DNA of 64,000 nt from Lathyrus oleraceus (lineage: Eukaryota > Streptophyta > Magnoliopsida > Fabales > Fabaceae). Positions 1 through 10,926 of the stretch are shown here, piece by piece. Position numbers and translations under genes: made by a program. Location: assembly GCF_024323335.1 (NCBI RefSeq), contig NC_066580.1, positions 259,701,332-259,765,331 of the forward strand, read 5' to 3'. The notes beneath the pieces are model-generated. The model searched no databases, was not told the DNA's origin, and saw only the letters and a program-made list of their open reading frames with translations. Every line of letters begins with the position of its first letter. The first letter of the stretch is position 1.

Positions 1-882
1 TTGATGTTGCTCCTTCATTTGAGCTTGATCATTTGTTATTGTTGGCTAACACTTGTTGTTTTGTAGGCCTTGATGATGGTTCATTTGTGTTTATTACTCA
101 TTGTGCATATTGGATTTGTCTGTCTGTTTGAATATTGACTGTTTGTCTGGATTTTGTACTGATTGGTTTAGATGTTTCCATAGGTACCTAAGTTGCTTTA
201 AGTTCATTTGAACTTTGCTTTGCTTGCTTGTGGTTGACATACCACTGAGGTATAATTCCTTGATCTTCATGTAGTCTGGAAGACCTGTCATGTTACTTTG
301 GCAGGCACCTGTCTGAAGCCCTCCTTAAGAGGCAATGCTTGTGTTTGTTTAATTTTGTGCCAAGCAGGTAAAGTCCTCTTAAGAGGCAATTGGCAGATAA
401 AAGGGATGTGCAATCCATCCCCTGCTATTCAGTTGTGTCATTCACTTTGCTCACACCATGTGTTGATGCATTGTGAATAAGAACCCAAGATCTTGTTGTG
501 TCAGTCATGTGGAGAAGAGTTCCTACATTCTGAACTCCCACACTTTCTATTTGAGGCATAACCCTCATCTCCATTTCATCTGCTTCACCCTAACTCTCAA
601 TGTTAGGGTTAAGAGCTAAAAACACCCCATTCCAGTTGGCTTGTTTCTACAGCCTAGCCTTGTATGAGCCAATTGTTTGCATATAGTGTGTGTGCTTGCT
701 TTATTGTGCTTGTATTTGCTCGATTGTGCTGTTTAGGATAGCTTGCTTCCTTTGCAAGTTAGGATAGAGACCTCAACATAGGGATCGTATGCATGACAAC
801 TTCTAGGCTCGAGTCGTAGTCTCCCTAGTAGCTTGTTATCTCCCTTGTCTCTGGCTAGGTTAGATGTTCTTTCCCTGTTTAG

Positions 883-1460
883 GGGAACTACGTTGCCCTG
901 ATCCTCATACCAGATGAGGTACGTAGGCAGGAGATCGTACGAGATCTCTCTGGGCACCCTTTTCTTTTTTGCGTGTGTTTTGCTTGACAGCTATCAGGCT
1001 CGAGTTCCCGACTCCCTTTTAGCTTGTCTGTTTGTTAACCTCTTGTGTGTGAGTGAGGAGTCTGACGTAAGTCCAGCGATTGGCAGTCGGTTTCCTGTGT
1101 TTGTTTCTTTGTTTGGAGTCTGACATAAGTCCAACGATTGGCAGTTGGTTTCCTGTGTGGGTCTGTGTTTGTTGGTTCGGAGTCTGATGTAAGTCCAGTG
1201 ATTGGCATTCGGTTTCCATGTTTGCCTGTTTGTGTGGAGTCTGACGTAAGTCCATCGATTGGCAGTCGGTTTCCTGTTTGTGTTTTGTTTGGCGTGCGTT
1301 AGCCGAACTACGATAGCTCTGATTCTCATTCCAGATGAGATACGTAGGCATAGGATGCGATATCCTAGCGAGCCCGTTCCCCGTTTCCCCGAACTACGTC
1401 AACTCTGATGTTTGTGTCTGACAAACTACGTAGGCCCAGGATGCGACATCCTGCCGAGTC
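883..1460 (+). repeat. ACTACG/TACGTAGG modules in the LTR
   Basis: Three diverged modules of about 75 bp (883-960, 1302-1376, 1387-1460). Each begins GAACTACG, passes through CTGAT, then TACGTAGG, then a short palindrome such as GGATGCGATATCC or GAGATCGTGCGAGATCTC. The same modules occur in all five Ogre LTR copies here, including the inverted solo LTR. Conservation among copies suggests a role in the LTR RNA or promoter, but none is demonstrated. Confidence 0.7.
1057..1290 (+). repeat. Tandem repeat of 57-64 bp in the LTR
   Basis: Four copies start at 1057, 1115, 1179 and 1236. Each begins ggagtctga(c/t)(g/a)taagtcca and continues through (g)cgattggca to ggtttcc. The array recurs in the right LTR of A (about 17633-17860), both LTRs of B (about 25053-25270 and 47870-48090) and, reversed, in the solo LTR (about 37395-37610). 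Threonine- and asparagine-rich antisense ORFs over it are repeat artefacts. Confidence 0.85.
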
Positions 1461-1759
1461 ACCTTCCACCGTCTTCTTCCGCCTGTTTGTTCCAGTGTGT
1501 GTGCATTCTTTGAGCAGTTATTCAGCAACCTTATCCTATTCTTTTGAGCATGGATCCCGACGAGTACGACGGACGTGAGGGGTGCTAATACCTTCCCCTT
1601 GCGTAACCGACTCCCGATCCTTGTAATCTCCGGTCGTAAGACCATTTCCTTTCCAGGTTTACTTCGAGCGTTTCCTTTCCCTCTTTGGGATAAATAACGC
1701 AAGGTGGCGGCTCTGTTTGTTTGTTTTTCCCGCCGGTTGTTTTTCGCGGATGCGACAGC

Positions 1760-1777
1760 TGGCGACTCTGCTGGGGA
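1760..1777 (+). promoter_or_regulatory. Primer binding site of A
   Basis: TGGCGACTCTGCTGGGGA lies two bases after the LTR end and begins with TGG, the complement of a tRNA CCA tail. The identical sequence follows the left LTR of B. Ogre elements are reported to use tRNA-Arg; I could not match it to a tRNA here. Confidence 0.85.
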
Positions 1778-2801
1778 CAGAAAGTTGACCTCCTGCTGGT
1801 CCATCTTCCCTAAGCGAGTCAGTCCTAGCGCTCTCTAGGGTAGTTTAGGTTGCTTGTACCGCTTTATTTATTGCATTTATGATGATTATTATACTGTGTA
1901 TATATTTGTATATATGTTTGCATGCATCATACTATCATCGTGCTGACTCTGTACAGGTTGGTTCCTCTGATTTGGGGTGGGTGTTCTGAGTGGGGCTAAA
2001 ACCCGGGCCCGAGTATACACCTAGGATTAGCGTGGTCTCATGTTGCTTCTCATGTTAGGTCAACATGTTTTTGGCAATGTGACATACCACAAGCCGGACG
2101 AGGTTCATTTGAGAGTGCTCTTCCTTTGTGGAGTATCCACTTTGGTTGAGTCACCTCATCTGAGCTGGTGACTTCGGTGACCGTTCTTTCCTGGATCTTT
2201 GGTTTAGATGATCTTATGAGAGCTGCAACGACACACCCGAAAGGGAAAACCCGTTGAGTATCTTTGCCCGATTGTCGAGACCATTATCCGCCTTAGGATG
2301 ACCTGATTAGAATTCACCTGTGAGGGGAGGGTTGATTCTTACAGATGCATGTTCTGATGGTGACTAATGGTTCAGTTATTGATCAGAGTTCTATTTATAA
2401 GTCGGATTTATGGATTTATTTCTGAGACGCCGGAGTTCTGTCCGTGGTATTTATCAGTGGGGATCCGTTTATTTCAGGATTCCCTGGGATGGTTCAGAGG
2501 ATCTTGTGGTTATCTGTTCAGAGGACTTTCTGGTGATGATGGTGATGTATCCTTAGGTTACGTTTATTTCGGAACCCTGAGTAGGATTTGTGGTTACTCA
2601 GTACCTCGGATGGTGGTGATCAGTTCAGAGACCGTGAATTAGTGCAGTTGATGTTCAGATGACTTGGAGGATGGCACTATGCATTGCATTCATGCATCAA
2701 CATCATTTCATTTTGCATTTATCTGCATCTAACTAATGTTTATCCATATGCAGGGACATTTTTGATTGAGATCCTGGTTGAGAGACTTCTTTGTTCCAGA
2801 C
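1778..2801 (+). other. 5' leader of A
   Basis: Noncoding leader of about 1 kb between primer binding site and ORF1, closely matched by 25799-26820 in B. It holds a predicted hairpin at 2226-2256 (CAACG/CGTTG enclosing CCCGAAAGGG). It ends with a branch-point-like ctaactaat and an acceptor-like tatgcag (about 2730-2754) just before ORF1, also kept in B. Confidence 0.75.
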
Positions 2802-4522
2802 ATGAGGACCGGTTTGAAAGACGATGTTGTCTACAGCTTCTTTGACCCAAAGATTGGTGTGCTAAAGGATATGATAGCATTGATTACACCTGACCATGTG
2901 GGGATGTTTCGTGAGGCATACGGTGGTATATTGAAGTTGGTTTTCAGGCTTACTGATACAGATAGGAGTGCCATCCATACTCTTCTCCAGTTTTATGACC
3001 CGGGTTTGAGGTGCTTTGTTTTCCCGGATTACCTGTTGGGGCCTTTGATGGAAGATTATGCCAGTATCCTGGGTCTTCCGATCAGGGACCAGATTCCGTT
3101 CTACGTCACTAAGGGAGAACCTGACATTGCTGGAATTTCTCGTGCTCTTTATTTGAGCCCAGAGGTGACCAAGGGGGTTTGAAGGAGAAGGGAAAGTTGC
3201 CCGGTTTTCATCTGAGTTTCCTGGAGGCTAAGGCCAAGGAGCATGCTGTGTTGGGTAATTGGAGGGCCGTTTGTGCTTTGATTGCTGTAGGCATCTATGG
3301 AATCATCTTGTTCCCTAATCAGAAGAGCTTTGTAGACATTAATGCCATCAGGTTATTTGTGCAGAGGAATCCTATTCCTACCCTGGTTGGGGATGTTTAT
3401 TACTCGGTCCATAATCGGAACGAGAAGCGGCGTGGGGGATTGATCAGATGTTGTGCTCAGCTACTGTACAAGTGGTTTATGGGGTACTTGCCTTCCAGAG
3501 GTGCCTTTGTCTTTCTTGATCCTACTGTCAAGTGGTCATTCAGGCTGATGGGTTTGCGAGCCAAGGACATAGCTTGGACTCACAATGGTATGGCTGGACG
3601 AGATTTCATTTACAGTTGTGGGAGTCTTCCCAATGTACCTCTTATAGGAGTTCAAGGTTGCATTAATTACAACCCGGTGCTTCTTAGGAGACAAATGGGG
3701 TTTGCTGTGGAGGGTCCTCCTCTCGGGCGAGAGATTCAGGAGTCTTTCTACCTCCCAATTGAGGGCAATCAGCCAAGGCTGAGGCAAGTGTCTGATGAGT
3801 GGTGTGACATTCAGAGGAAGGGCAAGGTTCCTTTTGGTAAGGTTAACAGCAGGTCTTTTCCTCCGTTTGATGATTGGCTTAGGAAGAGGATTGATCTCAC
3901 ACATCTACCATTTCCTGGAGGTGATCCTTGGTGTCCTTTGATTGAGGGGCCACGTTCTTCTGTCAGCATGGAAGAGTTCCTTGAGATGAAGAAGGCCAGA
4001 GATCAGCTGCAAGCAGAGAAGACTGAATTGGAGATGAGTGTTGCTAGGATTCAGATGGCTAATCAGGAAATCAAAGGGAAAATGGAAGACCAGGATAAGA
4101 GACATGCCATGGAGGTGAAGCGCTTTGAGATAGACACTGCCTATTACCGCAAGATCAGCCAAGCGTTGGAGTCATCTACAAAGGAGCTTGACCTTACCAA
4201 GGAGAAGTTAGCTAGAGCTTTGAGTATCATTGAAGATGAGAAGAGGAGGCAGATCCTTGTGAAGAATCAAAGAGATGTCAGAGTCAGAGTCCTTATCGCC
4301 GAGTGGGAAGTAAAGCTGAAGATTAAGGAAGAAGAGAACACGAAGATTATTGCTGAGAGAGATCATTATCTTGCTGAGAGGGGTCATTACTTCCGACATA
4401 TGAAGATTCACCAGAAGGAGGTGGGGAGATTGCAGCAGGAGAACACCGAGCTCAGGTTCGCCGCGAAGTTTACCAGGATGGTTGATGATGTAGGGCCTTC
4501 TGTGGGACCTTCGTCAGTTTAG
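2802..4522 (+). pseudogene. Ogre ORF1 of A (frameshifted)
   Basis: This is the extra ORF upstream of gag that defines Ogre elements; its function is unknown. The N-terminal two thirds form the plant-retroelement domain seen in all three Ogre copies here, with the motif LLQFYDPGLRCFVFPDY and a later INAIRLF block. The C-terminal part (about 3970-4480) is Lys/Glu-rich and looks like a long coiled coil. I chose the ATG at 2802 (MRTGLKDD) because B has the matching ATG at 26821. The frame breaks near 3172-3180, where A has five G where B has six, giving a TGA at 3179-3181 in the first frame; the rest is open to the TAG at 4520. Confidence 0.88.
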
Positions 4523-4964
4523 ACCTTTCTTATTTGTGTTGGATTATCGTCAGGCATGTTGATGGAATTCACTCGCTTGTATTTCCTTTCTGTTTCTGGA
4601 ATTGTAATTTGATTTGTATCAGACTTGATGTATGACTCTTGCATGTATGGTGCACTTTTGATATGCAATGGTTGTTTTCATTGAGTGATTGGTCTTCAGG
4701 CTTTATTTGCTTTGTCATGCTTCATTCACACAGCACACACATGGTCGGGTGATATCTTTGCTAAATCATATATCTCTGCTACGTATGGCAAAATCAAATG
4801 ATGAATGTCAGAACATTGATGCCGGATTATTGTCTGTCTCGATGAAACCAGGATCGAAAGACAGAGTGTTCCTCATATGGATAGACATTGCATTCATGCA
4901 TGAATCATAATAACTTGTCTTCTATTTTGCAGGTGTCAGTTTCTAACGTGCTTGATTGTTTCAG
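4523..4964 (+). other. ORF1-gag spacer with two acceptor-like sites
   Basis: Noncoding and T-rich. It contains ttttgcag|gtgtc (AG at 4931-4932) and, after a branch-like ttctaac, tttcag|gaatc (AG at 4963-4964). Both are conserved at the same place in B (28954-28955 and 28986-28987), and the first also in the diverged element C (63926-63927). I infer splice acceptors for a gag mRNA; no transcript evidence is available. Confidence 0.5.
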
Positions 4965-7212
4965 GAATCATTGCTCGCGCACGTAGAATCATTCCTTTGC
5001 ACGCAGCACGTCCGCACAGATATCCTACTAGACGTAATACATCCAGGCTGATGGATCTACCCAACTCAGATTTTCTCGAGCTGAAGGAGAAAATGAACGA
5101 ACTGATCAATGTCATGCAAGGGTTTGCCGTGGGGCAAAAAGCACTTGCTGATAAAGTGGAGAAGCTCGAGCGGGCTTCGGCTGCCAACAGTGGTATCAAT
5201 TTAGAGGGTGTCTCCAACCATGGCCTTGGTGGTTCTAGGGATGGAGAAGATCCCCGAAAGAAGACAACTGCTGGTGTGGTGGTTAATAATGGGGGTGGTT
5301 TTGGTGTTGCCACAGGCGGTAGACCAGGTCCAATGGGCAATAATATGAAGGATAGTCTGTTTCCTCCTTTCTTTGGGGTTGAGGAGGATAGAGAGGAAGA
5401 CAGAGAAGCAGATCAGTTCTCCATGCTGAATGAGCAATTCGGTCAATACGGTGTTCAACCACCCAATAAAGAGATTCAGGTGCTGGCGGAGAAAATCAGG
5501 GCTCTTGAAAGTCATGCTACTCTGAGGGTTGTTAACATGTCGAATATGGGGCTTGTTGAGGGAATTGTGATTCCACAAAAGTTTAAAGCGCCCGCGTTTG
5601 AGAGGTATAATGGGAGTTCTTGCCCGGAAACTCATTACCAGGATTTTGTCCGAAAGATTTCTGCTTATACAATGGACCAAAAGCTTTGGATGTACTTCTT
5701 CCAGGACAGTCTGTCTGGGGGGTCTTTGGAATGGTACACCAAGCCGAGGTCGTCTGATATCAAGAGCTGGCAGGATCTTGGTGATGCATTCTTTAAACAA
5801 TACCTGTTCAATGTTGATATGGCTCCTAGTCGTACCCAGCTGCAGGGTATGTCTCAGAAGCCTAATGAGGGGTTTAAAGAATATGCACAGAGGTGGAGGG
5901 AGCTGGCTGCCCGAGTCCAACCTCCGTTGGTCGATAGAGAAATGTCAGATCTATTTATGGGTACCCTTCAGGGGACGTTAGCAGAAAGAATGGTTGGATG
6001 CCCGGTTACCAACTTTGCCAATATAGTGGTGGCCGGAGAAAGAATCGAAAGCTGGTTGAAGCTGGGAAAGATATAGGGTAACGCTTCATCGTCTGGATCG
6101 AAGAAGCCCTTTGGTAATGGTCAGAGGAAGAAGGAGGGTGGCACCAGTGCAGTGTATGCTCAGAGGGGGCAGAGCAGGGATCGTTACTATCAGCACACTG
6201 CTGCGGTAACCATTCCTGCTGATAATCAACAACAGCAACAGCAACAACCGCAACAACAACGACAACCATTTCAACAGAGACCGCAGAGGGACGGGTATCA
6301 AGTAAGAGGACGAATGACTGATCGTCAATTTGATAGGCCACCTGTGACCTATTCATTCTTGCTGAAGAAGTTGAAGGACTTGGGGTTGGTTCAGCTGAGA
6401 ACCTTGGCTCCAGTGAGACCCGATCAGAGGCCTCCCAGCTATGATGAGAACGCCAAGTGCGAATTCCACTAAGGTGCTCCTGGACACAATGTGGAAAATT
6501 GTAAAGCTTTTAAGCATGTGGTCCAGGACTTGGTGGATTCTAAGGCAATCAACTTTGCACCGTCTCCAAATGTGAATGCTAATCCCACGCCCGCGCATGG
6601 TCAAATGAGGGTGAATGCAATTTCTGAGGATAGGAGGACGATTGGGCTGATGAATGGGGATCAGTTAAAAACTCCAATGTCTGTGGTCCAGAGACCTCTG
6701 ATGAAGAGTGGAGATTTCCCTGGTTGTGATAATTGTTGTGCGGCTGTCGCCATAAACCGGTGTGTAATGATGAGGGAAACGACTCAGAGAATGATGGAGG
6801 TGGAAATGGATGGTGAAAAATTTGAAACACCATGTTAGGAAGTTGAAACTGTCAAGGTGGAGAATGCCATTATTACTGAGAAAGAGAAAAAGCCGTCCAT
6901 TTCTTCTTACAAACAGGTCGTGGAAGTGGTAAGAAATGGAGGGATCCCAGGCTGGGGAAGAATGATAGACATTGCGGTGAAAACAGATAGGTTCGGGATT
7001 GGTTATCAGGAAAGCCAAGACCCGTCTGAGCAAAACAGAAGACGTCGTCAACCGTTCACATTCATCAGTGCGGGAATGCTGGATCCAGGTCACGCTTGTG
7101 CGGTGGGTGAAGAGATTGACAGTGACTGCGAACTTGACTCCTGGATAAAATCGTGCGTACCAGGGAACTGGAAGGCCGAAAAGATCATCACTGTCACTCT
7201 ACGTGAAGAGTA
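4965..7212 (+). pseudogene. gag: gag region of A, protease deleted
   Basis: One frame runs throughout, broken by stops at 6074-6076 (CAG in B), 6470-6472 and 6836-6838. In order: a basic segment (RPHRYPTRRNTS) before the first ATG at 5051; a Leu/Glu heptad coiled coil; a retrotransposon gag core around 5590-6010 (FERYNGSSCPETH to LFMGTLQGT); a Gln-rich stretch near 6229-6280; and a zinc-knuckle-like motif near 6458-6505. At about 6797 the sequence jumps relative to B from 30806 to about 31930, removing roughly 1.1 kb that includes the aspartic protease. The frame ends in LREE at the putative intron donor (GT at 7210-7211). Element A could not make its own protease. Confidence 0.88.
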
Positions 7213-7453
7213 ATATTTCCTGTTTTTTAATTCTGTTTGCATGAAAGCCATACGTTTTGCCCGAAACGTAATGGTCCATTGTAAGGGCCACCTCATGTGT
7301 TTCATTTTGCAACATTTTGCATCATTAATAAATGGATGTTTTTGTAGTAAAAGCGGTGTTCCCTGTTTTTCATTTATTTTTATAGTTTAAAAATAATAAA
7401 AATGGCAATGTTTTTCCTTCCTTCTGATTGGTTTCGTTCCGACTTTCGTATGC
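7210..7453 (+). other. Remnant of the Ogre intron in A, acceptor lost
   Basis: Corresponds to the B intron (32352-32628). The donor ga|gtaata is intact. Between cgttccg and tccggatctc, however, A has 12 nt where B has 47 nt, so the branch-like ttctaaa and the acceptor catgcag are missing and no AG remains nearby. Normal splicing of A is therefore unlikely. Confidence 0.6.
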
Positions 7454-10400
7454 TCCGGATCTCATTGATAACAATTCGGTTACACCTTTGTATGACTTCG
7501 ACAATCCGATCTATCATGCCGAAGAAGAAGGAGAAGAAGATTGTGATCTGCTGGAAGATTAGTCAGGTTGTTGAGACAAGAGGAGAAGGTGATTCAACCG
7601 CACGAGGAGCAAGTTGAGGTTGTGAATCTGGGCATCGAGGAGGTCAGGAAAGAAGTGAAAATTGGGGCCACGTTGGAGGAAAATGTTAAGAGCAGAATGG
7701 TAGCCTTGTTGAAAGAGTATGTTGATATCTTCGCCTGGTCTTATCAAGATATGCCAGGGTTAGATACCGATATTGTTGTGCACAAGTTACCGTTGAGAGC
7801 AGATTGTCCTCCAGTGAAGCAGAAGTTGCGCAGAACCAGACCTGAGATGGCCATGAAGATTAAAGAGGAAGTGCAAAAGCAGTTGGATGCTGGGTTCCTC
7901 GCCGTCACTAATTATCCGCCTTGGGTCGCAAACATTGTGCAAGTCCCGAAGAAAGATGGGAAGGTGAGAATGTGTGTGGACTACCGGGATTTGAACAGAG
8001 CTAGCCCGAAGGATGATTTCCCATTACCTCACATTGATGTGTTGGTAGATAATACGGCTCAGTTCTCGGTGTTTTCCTTCATGGATGGCTTTTCTGGCTA
8101 TAATCAAATCAAAATGTCGCCAGATGATATGGAGAAAATAACGTTCATCACACCGTGGGGCACTTTTTGTTATAAGGTGATGCCATTTGGTCTCAAGATC
8201 GCCGGTGCTACTTATCAGAGGGCTATGGTGACTTTGTTTGATGATATGATTCATCATGAAATCGAATGCTATGTTGATGACATGATAGCAAAGTCCCAAG
8301 AAGAAGAGGGGCATCTGGTAGATCTGGCCAAGTTGTTTGACCGGCTGAGATAGTTCAGAATGAGGTTGAATCCGAATAAGTGCACTTTTGGAGTGCGGTC
8401 CGGTAAGTTGTTGGGGTTTATCGTGAGCGAAAGAGGAATCGAGGTTGATCCTGCTAAAGTAAAAGCAATACGAGAAATGCCTGAACCGAGAATAGAAAAG
8501 GAGGTTCGTGGTTTCTTAAGGAGATTGAACTACATTTCACGGTTCATATCTCATCTAACATCCACGTGCGAACCTATATTCAAATTGTTGAGAAAAGATC
8601 AAACGGTCAGGTGGAATAATGATTGCCAAGCGGCATTTGAAAAGATAAAAGAGTATTTGCAGGAGCCTCCGATTCTGATGCCTCCTGTGGAGGGACGACC
8701 GTTAATTCTGTACCTGACAGTCCTCGAGGGGTCTATGGGGTGTGTATTGGGGAAGCATGACGAGTCTGGTCGAAAAGAGCATGCCATATACTACCTTAGC
8801 AAAAAGTTTACTGACTGTGAAACAAGATATTCACTACTCGAGAAAACTTGTTGTGCTTTGGTCTGGGCTGCTCGCCGACTGAGGCAGTATATGTTGGTTC
8901 ATACCACTTTATTGATTTCCAAGATGGATCCAATCAAGTACATTTTTTAAAAGCCAGCATTGACCGGACGGGTTGCGAGATGGTAAATGATTTTGACTGA
9001 ATATGATACACAGTATACCTCTCAGAAAGCAATCAAGGGGAGTGTATTGTCTGATTACCTCGCCCATCAACCCATTGAGGATTATTAACCGATGAAGTTT
9101 GAGTTCCCTGATGAGGACATCATGTTTCTCAAATCGAAAGATTGTGAGGAACCAATCCCGGAGGAGGGGCCTGACCCTGAATCCGAATGGATTTTGATGT
9201 TTGATGGGGCCGTCAACGTGAATGGTAGTGGTGTTGGTGTTGTTTTGGTTACGCCGAAAGGATCCCACATTCCTTTTGCTGCCAGGCTAACGTTTGAGTG
9301 CACCAACAACGTGGCTGAATACGAAGCTTGCATCTTGGGGATTGAAGAGGCGATTGATTTGCGGATCAAGAACCTTGTTATATATGGAGATTCAACTTTG
9401 GTTATGAACCAGGTTAACGGAAAATGGTATACGCATCAATCTCATTTAATTCCATACCGGGATTATACAAGGAGATTGTTGACGTTTTTCACCAAGGTGG
9501 AATTGCATCATGTGCCTAGAGAAGAGAACTCTTTGGTAGATGCCTTGGCTACTCTGGCTGCTTTGATTAAGGTGCAGTGGTGGAATCAGTTTCCAAGTGT
9601 TGAGGTGGGACGTCTGGATAGACCGGCTTATGTGTTTGCTGTTGACACAGCGCCTGATGATGAGAAGCCGTGGTATTACGATATCAAGCGCTATTTGGAA
9701 ACCCAAGAGTATCCTGAGGGAGCATCCAAGAAGGACCGAAAGACTCTGCGGAGGTTGGCCATGGTGTTCTACTTGAATAAGGATGGGGTTTTGTACAAGA
9801 GAAATTTCGATTGGGTTTTGCTCAGATGTGTTGATGATAAAGAAGCAAGATAGTTGATGAAAGAGGTTCAAGAGGGGTCGTTCGGTACCCATGCCAGTGG
9901 GAATGCAATGGTGAAGAAGCTGTTGAGAGCCAGATATTATTGGATGACTATGGAGGCCCAATGTTTCAATTTCGTGCGGAAGTGTCATAAATGCCAGATT
10001 TATGCTGACAAGGTGCACGAGCCTCCAAATCCGTTGAGTTTGATGTCGTCTCCATGGCCGTTTTCTATGTGGGGCATTGATATGATTGGGAAGATTGAGC
10101 CTACGGCTTCGAATGGGCATCGGTTCATATTGGTGGCTATTGATTACTTCACCAAGTGGGTGGAAGCAGCCTCTTATGCAAACGTGACGAAGCAGGTCGT
10201 CGCTAGATTTCTGAAGAGAGACATCATTTGCAGATATGGGGTTCCCGAGAGAATCATTACTGACAATGGTTCTAATCTGAATAATAAGATGATGGCAGAG
10301 CTGTGCCGGGAATTCAAAATCGAGCATCACAATTCTTCTCCTTATCGTCCGAATATGAATGGGGCGGTCGAGGCAGCTAACAAGAATATTAAGAAGATTG

Positions 10401-10921
10401 TGCAGAAGATGGTCGTGACCTATAAGGATTGGCACGAGATGTTGCCATTTGCATTGCATGGGTGTCGAACTTCAGTGCGCAAATCTAGTGGGGCAACGCC
10501 ATTCTCGCTTGTGTATGGAATGGAAGCGGTGCTACCGTTTGAGGTTCAAATTGCTTCTTTGAGAGTCCTGATGGACGTAAAATTGCAAGAGGCTGAATGG
10601 GTAAGGACTCGGTACGAAGAATTGAGCCTAATTGAGGAAAAGAGGATGGCGGCCATCTGTCATGGGCAGTTGTACCAGCAGAGAATGAAGCGCGCTTTTG
10701 ACCGGAAGGTACGACCTCGGGTATACCATGTGGGCGATCTGGTGCTGAAAAGGATCCTTCCTCCTCAAAACGATTGTAGGGGCAAGTGGATACCTAATTG
10801 TGAAGGTCCATTCGTGGTCAAGAAGGTTTTCTCTGGCGGAGCCTTGTTGTTAACGACCATGGATGGCGAGGATTTTCCATCCCCTGTGAATGCGGACGCA
10901 GTTAAAAAATACTTCGTATAA
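7454..10921 (+). pseudogene. pol: pol of A: RT, RNase H, second RNase H, integrase
   Basis: Product would be the Ty3/gypsy reverse transcriptase-integrase polyprotein. The RT has VDYRDLN, LPHIDVL and the catalytic box YVDDM (8270-8284). The RT-linked RNase H follows (about 8640-8940), then a second RNase H with MFDGAVN, AEYEA and YGDS (about 9195-9560). The integrase has a zinc finger ending CHKC (about 9980-9995) and the catalytic triad WGID, TDNGS, GAVEAA. No chromodomain follows; the end is VKKYFV. Stops relative to B: 8351 (CAG to TAG), 8948, about 8983, about 9086 and 9851, plus an early frame break near 7558. Not translatable as a whole. Confidence 0.92.
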
Positions 10922-10926
10922 AGAGA

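Larger units (their letters stand above)
1..1757 (+). repeat. Left LTR of element A, 3' part only
   Basis: Base 1 aligns with 16540 of the right LTR and the copy ends in gcggatgcgaca, directly before the primer binding site. It lacks 35 bp that the right LTR (17094-17128) and both LTRs of B retain. The gap is bounded by TGA on both sides, as in a microhomology-mediated deletion. The visible part is R/U5-like and contains the tandem repeats listed separately. Confidence 0.95.

Noticed and set aside
994..1351. Antisense Thr/Asn-rich ORFs in the LTRs (also near 17600, 25000 and 47800)
   Set aside because: Translate the ggagtctga tandem repeats; frames are not kept between copies.
1760..1777. 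tRNA gene near the primer binding site
   Set aside because: Only the complement of a tRNA 3' end; no cloverleaf. I saw no tRNA or rRNA gene elsewhere in the window.
2367..2642. 91-codon ORF in the leader of A
   Set aside because: The matching leader of B is broken in this frame and the codons show no protein-level conservation.
5201..5920. Long minus-strand ORF over gag (also 9446-10459 and 29224-29931)
   Set aside because: Shadow of the conserved plus-strand gag and pol frames; no recognisable domain.
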